Positions 44,499-55,436 of a stretch of 64,000 nucleotides of DNA are shown one piece after another. Within the stretch, counting starts at the first letter, position 1. Each line of letters begins with the position of its first letter. Location of the stretch: the NCBI GenBank assembly GCA_021234155.1, contig JAJEKV010000136.1, positions 434,001 through 498,000 on the forward strand, in the 5' to 3' direction. The notes beneath the pieces are model-generated. The model was not told where the DNA came from and searched no databases. It saw only the letters and a program-made list of their open reading frames with translations. The stretch is from Isoetes taiwanensis. Its lineage: Eukaryota; Streptophyta; Lycopodiopsida; Isoetales; Isoetaceae. The translations under genes and the position numbers were made by a program.

Positions 44499-47400
44499 TG
44501 GCTTTATCCCTGGGCCGCCAATGTGCGTAAAAGAATCACCATAATGGAATTCATAATATTGCCCTCATCTGCTAAAAAATAAAGATTACCATACAATCGC
44601 TACAACTAACCATATAACTAATCTCCAAGTATACCGACCATATACAAGGGTTGGCTAGGAAGCTCAAGCTATATCTAATATCAATTAACGGTAAGGAGGA
44701 CTCAAGAACTCCGCTATCTCTCGCTCATCTCTCCGATTGAAACAAGTGTTGAACAAGTTGCCTCTCTCCACCAATTGTCCAAATCGTATTTGGGAAAAAA
44801 TTGATGGAGCCCAATTTTGGATTACCCCATTAGCAAGTCCATTGGGGCCAATCTATTTAACCCAAGCGGTGCAATTTTGCTTAATTCAGTCACTGGCTGG
44901 GTCAATAAATCATTAGTAACGGGTGCCCAAGGAATGTCTAAAATTTTTTCCTCAGTATTCCGGAGAGATAATAGTGGTTACTTTAGGGTTTGTACCAACT
45001 TCAAATTTCACAACTCAGAAAATGTATGAGCAAGGGACGCATGTACGAAAACAATTAATAAGCAAACATTTCGAAATAAAATGTGAAGCACACAATAATG
45101 TAAATCTAAATACCAAGGCTGAATTAGCTTCCAGTTCGATAATGTCTCATCTTTAGCAAAAATAATTAGGTTAAAATTTCAGCTTCAAATGTGATTTTTG
45201 TCTTGGAGCAAGACTTTTTGATGTAATGAAAGCTGAAAGGGAACTGGCTTATCATCATTTTCACTACCTGCAACTACTATGCATGTTATTTCACTACTTT
45301 TGACATTCCATGGGCTCTGTATTTTGCAAATTATATGTATGTCATTGCTTATTGAGTTGCTTTCTGCCTTCCATATTCACCGAGACTTGGATAATTAGTG
45401 GCCTGCTTAAATGTCATCACCAGCATCAATAGATACAAATGCCTTAGAACCTTAGACACGAACATCCTCAATTTGCAGAAGACCTGTTTTTGCCACAACA
45501 ACCTTTCAAAGTTGTGAGGAGTTATCTTAAGGCAATAGCATAGAATCCTATAATGAACTTCCTTTGAAATATCAAAGCATGTCTCATTTGGTTTTCATGG
45601 TTTCTTTGCTGCTTCTTTGTTAGGGCATTAATATAACATTGTCCTAGGGCCATAGTACCTTCAAACCTCATCTTCATCTAGCCTTTGCTCTTCAGAGCGC
45701 AATTTTTGTTCTTCTAACTGAATTTGCCTCTTTACAAGTGCAACATCAAGTAAATCCTCAACAATCATGTTTTTATTCTTTCACATGACAGATTCAAGAG
45801 TTTCACGAAAGAACCAAATTTCTGCTTCTTCACTGAACCTGGGCCATTTATCTCAGTATCTTCTGCATCGACTCCTATATCTGTGTCTTGCATATCAGTG
45901 TTGTTAATACCATTATTTGTTCCCTTATGTGCTAGTAATAAACAATCTATGCATAGGTAAAGAGAGCAATGCACACTACGCGAATCTATGGATAAAACTC
46001 ATCAACAGCCGATAACAGAAAATGTTGGTCTAATAGACTTACAAATGTCCCATAGATTGTCAGGTACAGTTAAACTTGTCAAATGTATCTCAACGTCATC
46101 CATGCAGTTATCCATTCGACTTTCAGCAGTTTTATGTGCTTCTGACTTTACATGCATATTTAAAGCACTCAATGGAATGGCCTTGCAACCCTATGTGTCC
46201 ATCTAAATGTGGTACATCAGTGGCACTTAAGCCTCAGGTCACACCCATCTCTAGCTACTTATTTACCCAAAGAGTAAAAATGGTTGCACCTCATGGAAAA
46301 TTCCTTCTTATTCCTTGGGGGTTGGCATTATCTATTGAATGAACACCATGTAATTTAAAGGTCTAGGACTGCATCTCAAACTTGGGCTTATAGCCAACAC
46401 CACCATCTGGAGCAAGACTAATTGATCAGCTAAGAAAAACTGAAACAGAATTTATCATAAACCCATTTGCAATCCTAAGAAAAGACTGAAAACTCGTGCC
46501 AAGGGATACTAATGTGCTCTTAACGCATATACAATTTGTGCCATAGATTCATCTATATATGATAGAGGTCCAGATTCCATAACGGTATAGAACTTCTCTA
46601 AAAATACAATCTATCTATCTATCTAAGAACATGATTAAGCTTAGACAAAGACGGCTTGGAGAAAATAGACATACCTAATTGGGAGAATGAAGATTGCAAT
46701 TTACAAATTCAATTGATAAGGTATGGTCTCATATAAGTAATTAAATTCGTGGAATCAGCATTTTTATATATAAGACTTGATTCTTACCTTAAATCTACTG
46801 TCAGAAGGGCTTCTTTAGCTTCAATTCAATGATATTGCTAAACGTTCTCTAATACCTTACACACAATGGATAATATCAACCTACATGTTGAAACAATTAA
46901 CCTTGATCTATGCAAGGAATATTTGGCAGCCAAATAGTACTTGTAAGCAGTGCCATCTTAGAAACACATTTAAACGAATGTATGAAATGGAGCAAGTATT
47001 TTCTATTACTATGGTTAGCCAAGAGTGAATTCATCCCAAAATGGTGGCTAAAAACAAGTGTACTCACCGTTTTGTCAGAGACCACCAACAATTCTAGATG
47101 TATGCTAAGCTGCTCATGTAGACTTCTCTTTCGAGAATGTTAATGAGTTCAGAAACGAGGTCCAAATCAGCCCCATGAATAAGATTGGGGCGCCGCACAT
47201 CGTACATACATGTACATCTAAATGAAAAAAATGATGGTACGCCAAGTCATCTTACTTCACTGCTCTTCTTGTTCATCCACCTAATATTTAGAAATATCAA
47301 TCCACAATACTGTACCCTGATGAAATTACAGCCTTATAATGGATCAGTTTGTGCAGCAAGGTTTAATGTTTCTGCCAATGATGATGCTGGAAAGATGTGG

Positions 47401-48779
47401 TCAAATAGTTGATGCTCTGACTGGAAAACTTGAGTCAAAGAAGGCACACCCAAGCTAAGCATGTGACATAATATACGTCTAAATAAAGATGGACAGACCA
47501 AACAATAATCATTACCATAAATGCATATACCTTTTATTCCAGATGCCCGAATATTTCAAACATGCCAAATGTTAAAGGCAAGAAACAAACCTTCATCAAA
47601 TGAGAGCATGGGCTCCTTCCTGACATATTCTGAAATCTGTTGTTGTATCACACCTTGAACCTGTAAAGATCAAAACTTGTATGACCAAACGAGCATACTG
47701 TATCCAAACCCCGGGGGGTTCACGTATGTATTCTGTAGAATACATGTGCATGGACGGAAGAGGGGTTTTTTCGAAAAAAAAATAGTACGTATACATGCGG
47801 GCGCTCATACGTTTTGGCGCCCAGATGTATGCATTTTCCACGGTCCAGGGATGGATTTCTTGGAGCTGCTAAGGCGTAAGAGTACGTTTTAGGGGTTTGA
47901 ATCCGAAGCGCACATGCCAGAAAAACGTTTTAGGATTTGGTGTTTCGGAGGTAATGTTTTGAGTTTTTTTTTTTTGTCCTGTTTCCTTGCCCATAAAACT
48001 ATCTTATAGAGTTTGGTTATGAACGGAACGGAGGCCCTATTATAATGATTTGAGAAGCTGAATGCTTTATTTCGTGGCTGTTGATGTTGATACAACAATT
48101 TGGAGCTATGCCTGAATGGCAGATGTTAGATCTATCAACAATGCCAAAGAATGCTGCACAAAAGCCACGAAATACTAGTCAAATGCCGGATATGGCACTA
48201 TCACATTTCGTTTTGCCTGAAACGATTAGGCCAGGATCGTCATAGCTAACCCTTGTTGGTTGTTGCAGATGGAGAAGAATAAACAAAACGGACATGCTAG
48301 TAGCAGACGAAATATCTGTTGAAGGCCTGTGCCTCAGCAAAAATCAGTGATATTGGAGTAGACCGATCGCTCTTATGAGGTTCCAAACCTGTTAATAGCA
48401 TTTTTGCCTTGGATGTTGCAGCTACTCAGAGCATAGTTGATGCTTATGCTATTCAAAAGCTAGGTTATTTGATGGCGAGTACACTGATATGGCTAATACA
48501 TTGTTTTACATGAGCAGAGGTAAGCATCTGTTACCAAGTTAGATGGTCTATTGTTCCCATATAACTTCGTTTCAGGATCATGCTTAGCTGCATATTTGAT
48601 GGACAAGCAAGGGCGATGCCTCTTGATGATTGTTAGTTTATGTGGCATGGTATTGTCTTATGTACAATGAGATGACACAAAAATATGCTGCCAAACTGAG
48701 TTTAACGTGTTTCCAACATACAGGTAGGCTACATGAATAAATACTGGACCTGCAATATTGAATGTTGACCATGTATTGC
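44499..48779. other. Long intergenic stretch without recognised genes
   Basis: Only short ORFs without domains were found on either strand. Small features: an (ATCT)4 run near 46610-46624, and around 47697-47725 ATCCAAACCCCGGGGGGTTCA, whose parts recur near 51490 and may be MITE ends. Confidence 0.4.
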
Positions 48780-48830
48780 AGAGTTGGATATGTTGTCCTT
48801 ACAAGTGTAGACAGAGATGACCTACCTGAT
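48780..48830 (+). pseudogene. Lipoyl synthase exon fragment
   Basis: After a TTGCAG acceptor, the frame reads VGYVVLTSVDRDDLPDGG. This is the highly conserved block of radical-SAM lipoyl synthases, where SGHFA should follow. Here the match ends at DGG, and a different sequence follows. No CxxxCxxC iron-sulfur motif is found upstream. It is an isolated fragment lying just before the potassium transporter pseudogene. Confidence 0.6.
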
Positions 48831-48967
48831 GGAGGCAAGAAAGTTCCCTTACTCCTGCTATATCAGGTATCAATTTGTGGTATATGCTATGCTAACTTAA
48901 AAGTAAGTTACTTCATGTTCACATGAAAGTAGTTCTATGCTGAGTATGTTCTGGTTGCTTTGTGCAG

Positions 48968-50490
48968 TGTTGTCAGCTGTTCAAGGTATTAAGGTTCAAG
49001 CAACATCTCTAGACCAAAGTAAGTACCTTTCTTGATTAAATGGTTGTATTTGTCTGGTTCGTTTTTATTGGATTAATTGGGCTCTATAATATTTTCAAAT
49101 ATGAGCCAAGTGTTCTCAAAGCATTCAACCCAATGTACATTTACCACTATTTCAAGTTAAACAAGAGACGAGGTTGGGTCTCACTTGGAGGAATTGTGCT
49201 TGCTATTACAGGTTAGTGCACCTGCTATTTCCTTTATATTATGCTTTAGCATGTCTCCTTATCAGGGATGTACATCATCAGGTACTGAAGCTATGTTTGC
49301 TGATGTGGGCCACTTTTCTGTTCCATTATCCAGGTAAGTTGTTCTAAGAGGACCTTGGGTAGTAGGAGAAAGGTGTGCTGAAAATGCATAGTTTAAACTG
49401 ATGCAGATTGCCTTCTCGGCGTTAATGTATCCTGCATTGATGGCTGCTTATATAGGGCAAGCATCCTATCTAATGAAGTATCCAGAACATGTGGCGGAGA
49501 CATTTTACAAGTCTACTCCAGGTATTAGCTTATTATTCTTGGCATTGTTACTTTCTTTGCTGCTGCACAAACCTTCTCAGACGTCCTCTCTATTGGCCAA
49601 TGTTCGTTGTTGCGATTCTTGGCGCAATTATCGCAAGTCAAGCCATGATTTACGCAACTTTTCAGATTATTAAGCGGGCTTTAGCATTTGGTTGTTTTCC
49701 AAGGGTCACGGTCATTCACACATCTCGAAAGTTTGTAGGACGGTGTATATACCGGAGCTAAATTATTTTATCATGTGTGCTAGTATTGCCATCACGGTTG
49801 CATTGAACTACTGACGACATTGGAAATGCATATGGTATGATTCCTTCTTTTTCGCAGGTTTTAAAGATCTTCATAAGGGTTTCGATCTTGCTTTTCATGC
49901 TTCGGGCATATCATTACTTTCAACCATATTTGTAACAACAAAATCGTTGACACCGATCATGTTAATGGTTTGGCGAACAAATACTTTTCTTGCACTTAGT
50001 TTACGGATTATTTGGGGTGCATTTGAGGGAATTTACTTGTCATTTTGTTTATTACAAGTTTACACATGGAGGATGGGTTCCAATACTATTTGCAGCATCC
50101 TTTCTTATAATTATGTGCACGTGGTACTATCTTGGTGCGGAAAATACAAGTATGAGCTTCGAACAAGATTTGATGGATTTGGGTTATAGGTCTTGGTTCA
50201 AATCTTGGTGTCACTTTCGTGTTCGGGAATTGGTTTATTCTACACGAGTTGGCGCAAAGGAATTCCAAGCATCTTCCAACACTTCATCACAAATCTTCAC
50301 GCAATGCATTACGTGCTTGTGTTTGTAGTCGTAAAGCATTTACCCATTAGCAACGTTTTACCGAAGAAGCGGTTCCTCTTACGCGGGGATCGGAACAAGA
50401 GATTTTCGTCTTTACAGGTGTGTTGTGAGGTATGGATACAGGGACATACATGAAGAAAAAGACATGCTTGCTTTCGAAGATGGCCTCAAG
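48968..50490 (+). pseudogene. HAK/KUP/KT potassium transporter, frameshifted
   Basis: Ordered exon-like pieces: 48968-49018 (VLSAVQGIKVQATSLDQ), 49043-49211 ([33 protein letters not shown]), 49282-49333 (TEAMFADVGHFSVPLS), 49405-49521 ([19 protein letters not shown]), then about 49580-50450 ([65 protein letters not shown]). Several GT-AG junctions survive. The frame is lost by single-base changes near 49738 and 49812 and again several times after 50160. The N-terminal membrane segments are absent. A working protein would import potassium at the plasma membrane; this one cannot be made. Confidence 0.85.
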
Positions 50491-52295
50491 TTTTTGGCCC
50501 ACAATTGTAACTCAAAATTTTAACTGATGCAACGGGGGACAAAGCCCTATAACGATAATGCAACATTTAAAGCACCACCTTAAATGTCGCTTAATGTGTT
50601 AGTGCCAACATCCAACAAAATGCCAATGATAAACACTAGGTCCCAAATGGGCAAATATGCAGGAAATCAATCAATAATCAAAATAAAATGCGACACCAGA
50701 CAACATAGCAAAAAAAAAAACCTCTTGGCCAGAGAAAATTCGATGCTAGCAAAATACGTCATGCAAAAATAAAAGAACCTGTAAATAAACATAAACAGTT
50801 GCTACCCGCACACTAGAGTTAAGTTTTGCAAGAAAAAGACAACAAATTAACCATATGCTAAAACATGGCCGCAAATCTAAAGTTTAAAGCTAACCAAGTG
50901 TAGAATGACATGGTGTAAAGGTGGAAATTCCCAAATGAATGCAAGAAAAAGCTAAATGTATAAGAAGATAACTGAGAGTGAAGAAGAAAAAGTAAAGAAG
51001 CAGAAACTTGAACCCAGATCCACAAATTGAAAGGCTAGAACCTTTTAACCAGAAGAGCACCATACAACTACAAAATGAAAACATTGATCCTATAGAACAT
51101 ATACCATTTTTGGAACTACACTCGACAGCGTAGAATGGTTAGAACATAAGCAATCTGATATATGCAATCAGAATGTTCTTTTTCTTATTTTTTGGAGTGA
51201 CCATTGAACTCAAATGGCGCCAGGAAGAACCCTAAATACTGACTGGATGTAACATTTGTGGACTGGATGTAAAAATACGGTAGAGGGTAGGACACATGAA
51301 TGAAAAATGGACGTAAAAATAAGGTTAAGGGTAGGGCAAGAAGTGCTTAGACTGGGTGTAAAAGTATGGAATCGGGTATGATTCTTCGACAGTATGGGAC
51401 CGTATACATAGGGGTTTCTATGGAGGGTCAGCTGTATACAGAGGGGTTTCTCCTGACTTGATGCACGCACATGCCATATGCCCCTTATATAGAGGTGAAC
51501 CCCCCGGGATCCAAACCCATTCATCCTAATAACTCTTGTACTCGCACACTGTATCCAAACACATTCATCCTAAAAACTCTTGTATCCATTAATGAAAACT
51601 ATTGCTCACAGTACAGAGAAGACAGACTGCAAGCATGTCTGCATGGTCCTTTTTAGTTGATTAATGGCTTGAGCTGCAAGAAAAAACATCAAGCAAAATA
51701 TCTATGATTCCATCTTGATTGCTGGAACTCATCAAGCTAAACTATTATTCTCTATTAGCATTAAAGCACAATAAATTTGTCTAAACCCAGCTAAACGGGG
51801 CTTATTAATCTGCATCAATAACCTGCATCAGTTCTTCCTAGAAATGTGATGCCAATATGCCTTGCATCTCAATCTGCACAATTTGTCCAAACCATTTTAG
51901 AAAATGAAAGATCATAGTTGGGTCTAGATGTCTACATGATAAGTTAATTGCAATAACTTACCTCCAAAAAATTATTCCAGACCATCTTTTAGCCAATTTA
52001 TTTTTCTGAGTATATTGAAAAAGATACTATAGCCATGGCTTACAAATGTAAATAAACCTGGCCCGAGCTTTGAAGCATCAAAGTTTCTTTCAAACCCTAA
52101 ACCAGTGGCTCCGCCCCCGCAAAAACTCCCTGTATGAGCTAATTCGTCTTCATTTTCATGATGGTTTGGGAAGCCAAAAGATATCTATTCAAAACAGAAA
52201 ATAGGATAGAAGACCTATGAAAGCAATGCTCGGTAGCTGTGAACCGATTCTCCACAATATGACAAACAATACTCAATGCCTCTACAAAAGGGCCA
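50491..52295. other. Intergenic with degenerate repeats near 51240-51470
   Basis: No gene is recognised. Near 51240-51360 GACTGGATGTAA recurs with GGGTAGG motifs in a loose tandem. At 51404-51460 GTATACATAGGGGTTTCT is followed by GTATACAGAGGGGTTTCT. Confidence 0.4.
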
Positions 52296-52296
52296 A

Positions 52297-52740
52297 GATA
52301 GAATAGAATAGATTTTTTTTACGTCCACGGAGATGGATACCTTGTACAAGTAGATTGGAAATTGAAGCATTGTCTGGACATTTGAGAGGGCATCATATTT
52401 ACCCATTGCTATTGTTGCCACGACGTACTTCCACCGGTAGTTATTTATACCATTTGGCAACAGGCCCCCCATTGGATATCGGTGCATTTATTGGCTCCCG
52501 ATTATGGGTTGGATTCCAGTGGGTTAGATTGGCTTCTATTTTGCAAGTCGAATACCAAAAATGGGGTATTCGACTCATAGATTTGCATGTAAATTACGTA
52601 AGTAGAATACGCCAAAAAAAATGTTGTGTGAGTCGAATACCCCTCTAAAGTAAAAAAATGATAAAAGGTGGGTTCAAACTCGCGCAAGGAGGTTGAAAAC
52701 CGAACGAACCAACCATCTACGCCACGCGGCGTTATTGCAA
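52297..52740 (-). mobile_element. SINE with tRNA-like head and LINE-like tail
   Basis: On the minus strand the head has an A box, TGGCGTAGATGG (52724-52713), and a B box, GAGTTTGAACCC (52681-52670), at tRNA spacing for RNA polymerase III. The body runs about 330 bp. The tail TTGTACAAGGTATCCAT, then CTCCGTGGACG (52332-52322), then TAAAAAAAA and TCTATTCTATTCTAT, mirrors the 3' end of the LINE at 30.4 kb. It encodes no protein and would use LINE enzymes for movement. The 5' end is set by the head and no target duplication was confirmed. Confidence 0.7.
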
Positions 52741-52760
52741 CAGAATTCATTCTCATTATA

Positions 52761-53069
52761 TTATAATAAACGAGACCTTTCCAGACACACCAGCGACGAG
52801 TCAGATTCTAATGCCTCGCGACCTCTCAATATCAACACATCAGAAGAAGAAACTGGAACCAAGAGGGTGGCGAACATGGCTGCAAGCAATGTGAGAAACA
52901 ACACCATCTGGTTCATCTTGTCGCTACCAAGCACATCACGCCAATAGGCCATTTTATGGACAGCACTTGCGGTCCAGATTAGCATGCAAATGATGATGCT
53001 CACATAATTATACCATGCAAGTGTGCACCATGCATTCGAGCATCCACACATGCATGCATTCACTTGCAT
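52761..53069 (-). CDS. Hypothetical small membrane protein ORF or exon
   Basis: From the first ATG (53069) the frame gives 102 residues with two hydrophobic stretches (YNYVSIIICMLIWTA and MVLFLTLLAAMFATLLVPV) separated by a short basic segment. I recognise no family. No splice site or promoter can be confirmed, and it sits next to a SINE, so it may be an exon or a chance frame. Confidence 0.25.
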   Translation of the reverse strand: MQVNACMCGCSNAWCTLAWYNYVSIIICMLIWTASAVHKMAYWRDVLGSDKMNQMVLFLTLLAAMFATLLVPVSSSDVLILRGREALESDSSLVCLERSRLL

Positions 53070-53870
53070 GACGCCGGAATGGGAGGGGGGCGAATTGTCT
53101 TTGTGCGTTATGCATGTGAGATTGTCGAATAGAGAAAGGATGAACCGCAAGAGATCATTAAGAGCAAGCCGACCTAATGCAAGCCAAACCTTACTTGCAT
53201 AGCCGGGGTTTAGAAACGCAGTGATCTTGAACTACACGAGCTAATTCCCAAGGAAATTTACCCGAGTGCCTCTCCGTATTGGGAAAATTACGCGAATGCA
53301 TGCGAGGCGAGGTGTTTTGCCATAATGGAAATAACTTTTTTCTGGCTCATAAAATGAGAAAATTCCGCCCGTTTTGCAGATAGAGAGACTAAGACCTTTT
53401 CAACGCCAGTAAGCTCATATGAAATAGAGTTCGGATCTTCGACTTATAGTGTTTTTATCGTGTGTTTCGTGGATAGCAAAATTAAAACAACACATCTTTG
53501 TCCATTGCAACTCTGTGGTAGTTCTAGCAAAAAGTATGGGCATTGTTTCTACGTCAAACAAAACGTCACAACAATGTACAAAAATAAGGACCCTCCTTTA
53601 AGTTATCGGACCACGAGTGTCCATAATCGCCCGACGTCTTAATGTGGTACATCCAATGATGAAAGATTCCTACTTGTATAAAATGCATGTGCGCATTGTA
53701 AAAGCAAGATTTCTGGATCACGAGTTTCATCAACCAGTAATGTTCGTCCAGAGACGACTTTGAGACCAAATTGCTAGTCCATAATCCAATAGAACCTGTT
53801 CTTGTCCACCTTTTGAGGTCGTGGTAAAATTGGGTTTAAATCCAGATAATGTTAAAATTACCATAAAACC
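53070..53870. other. Intergenic, no recognised feature
   Basis: No coding or repeat family is recognised on either strand. Confidence 0.4.
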
Positions 53871-53872
53871 AA

Positions 53873-53905
53873 CTAGTAATGGTGCCCAGCGTTGCTGGGT
53901 GTAAG
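53873..53905 (-). mobile_element. Candidate Helitron 3' terminus
   Basis: Minus-strand reading gives CCCAGC-AAC-GCTGGG, then CACCATTA, then CTAG followed by T. A short GC-rich hairpin 8-10 bases before CTRR, with a T after it, is the standard Helitron end. The TC 5' end has not been found, and the element body toward higher coordinates has no Rep/helicase signal. Confidence 0.4.
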
Positions 53906-54384
53906 TTAGAAACTTGTAAAGGATTAGCTAGCAATGCTCCTAAGTTGGAAGGTGTTGAACTGCCCTTTTAAGGCTAGATGCTTTTCATTTTTCAAAGCTT
54001 CTGCAAGATCATTTGTAGAATGCAATAATAGTTCGTAATAGGGTGTGCATAATAGGGTGTGCATTGAGGTTGAAGTCAAGGTGCAAAAGTTACCTTGTTT
54101 GTTATATAGATGTGTCAGACATCCCATAATTGTTTATGCAATTGTAAAGGGTCATTTCTAGTGGCATCAAGATTTAAATTTTAATAAATCATAGTAAAAC
54201 ACCCGGAAGCAGCTATTGGACATAATGGTCTTGTAGTCTGATGATTGTTGGTTATGAATGTAGGATTTGTAATCCAACCTAATAAGGTGCCTTTTGGGAC
54301 ATTTTAGTTTTGGCAGCAAACGTTCTTTGAAACAGATGATCCAAGTGTATCATTTCATGTTTTTCCATATCTAGGCATAACTCT

Positions 54385-54565
54385 AAGGGATGCTCAGTGT
54401 CATCAGGCTCCAAGGGGTGCTCGGTGCGACCGAGCTCACATCAAGCTTTCATAGTAATGCCTTATATTGAAAGTCATAAGAGGTGCTCGGTGTCACCGGG
54501 CTCTAAGGGGTACTCAATGTCGCTAGGCTCTTATCAGGCTTTCATAGTAATGACTTAATTGAAAC
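54385..54565 (+). repeat. Higher-order tandem repeat, ~93-bp unit with two sub-units each
   Basis: Each higher-order unit has two copies of AGGGGTGCTCGGTG...GGCTC (about 26 bp; starts at 54385, 54412, 54479 and 54504), then a TCAAGCTTTCATAGTAATG or TCAGGCTTTCATAGTAATG segment ending in TTGAAA (54441-54472 and 54534-54565). GAAACATTTATTA also recurs further on. Confidence 0.8.
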
Positions 54566-54599
54566 ATTTATTAGAGGGAGATGTATAAGTCATTATCCC

Positions 54600-55388
54600 T
54601 TATATTGAAACATTTATTAAAAGGAGCAGTATACGTCAGTAATCCGAAGATTTTATAATTGGGTGTTCTTGAGGGCAAGGTGTTAAGGTAATAATTTGCT
54701 CCTTAATTTTTTAGGGTACATTGGACAAATGATGATGTGGAAACAATCATCTTTTATCTCTTTTCTCATCAGAAGTTGTAGATTCAAATGGATACAAATT
54801 CCTAAAGGTAAAAGATGAGTTACTTTGTTAAATTTACACTTGCTATTTGCTATTTGGGGATGTAATATTCTTGCGTATCTTTAGGGCATATTATATTTAT
54901 AGAATTGCTAAACTTTTGAATCAAATTTCCACAACAAAGTATGAGCCTTGAAAGGGCATGTGCAATTGTATCAAAGCATAGGAACACACATGGTCCATGA
55001 TAAGTTATAAAACTATCCTCCATGGAGTTAGAACCTCCATAGCAGCTTCAAAATATGGTGCAAATAGTACTCAGAAAGCATATAAGATGATCACTTATTT
55101 TGCTTTTAGCATTTGAAAAGATAACAAATAAATCAAGCACTCAAAATGCTAATTTGATCAACAAATATGGCAGATCATAGATCATAAACATGCATATATG
55201 AAATGCAAACAAAGGCATAATACAAATCTGGCAATGAGCTTCTCCATTTGAGCTGTAACAATAAACAAACGTGCTGGAATGGCTCAATTTAACTTAAAAC
55301 TTTGCAACTATGACAGAGCAAAGAACCACTTTAGCACACATAAATAAAAGAGTACGTCAAATGAAACATCGTAAGGTTATTAAAGTAG
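54600..55388. other. Intergenic, no recognised feature
   Basis: AT-rich, no gene or repeat family recognised. Confidence 0.4.
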
Positions 55389-55392
55389 GAAT

Positions 55393-55436
55393 AATGGTGC
55401 CCAGCATTGCTGGGCGTAAGTTGAGAGTCTGTAAAC
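55393..55436 (-). repeat. Second copy of the CCCAGC hairpin motif
   Basis: AATGGTGCCCAGC, ATT, GCTGGGCGTAAGTT matches 53878-53905 in sequence and orientation but lacks CTAG at the edge, where TTCC stands instead. Confidence 0.6.

Noticed and set aside
47697-51500. A MITE with ends at the two ATCCAAACCC/GGGGGGTTCAC sites
   Set aside because: The motifs are 3.8 kb apart and do not form a consistent inverted or direct terminal pair with target duplications.
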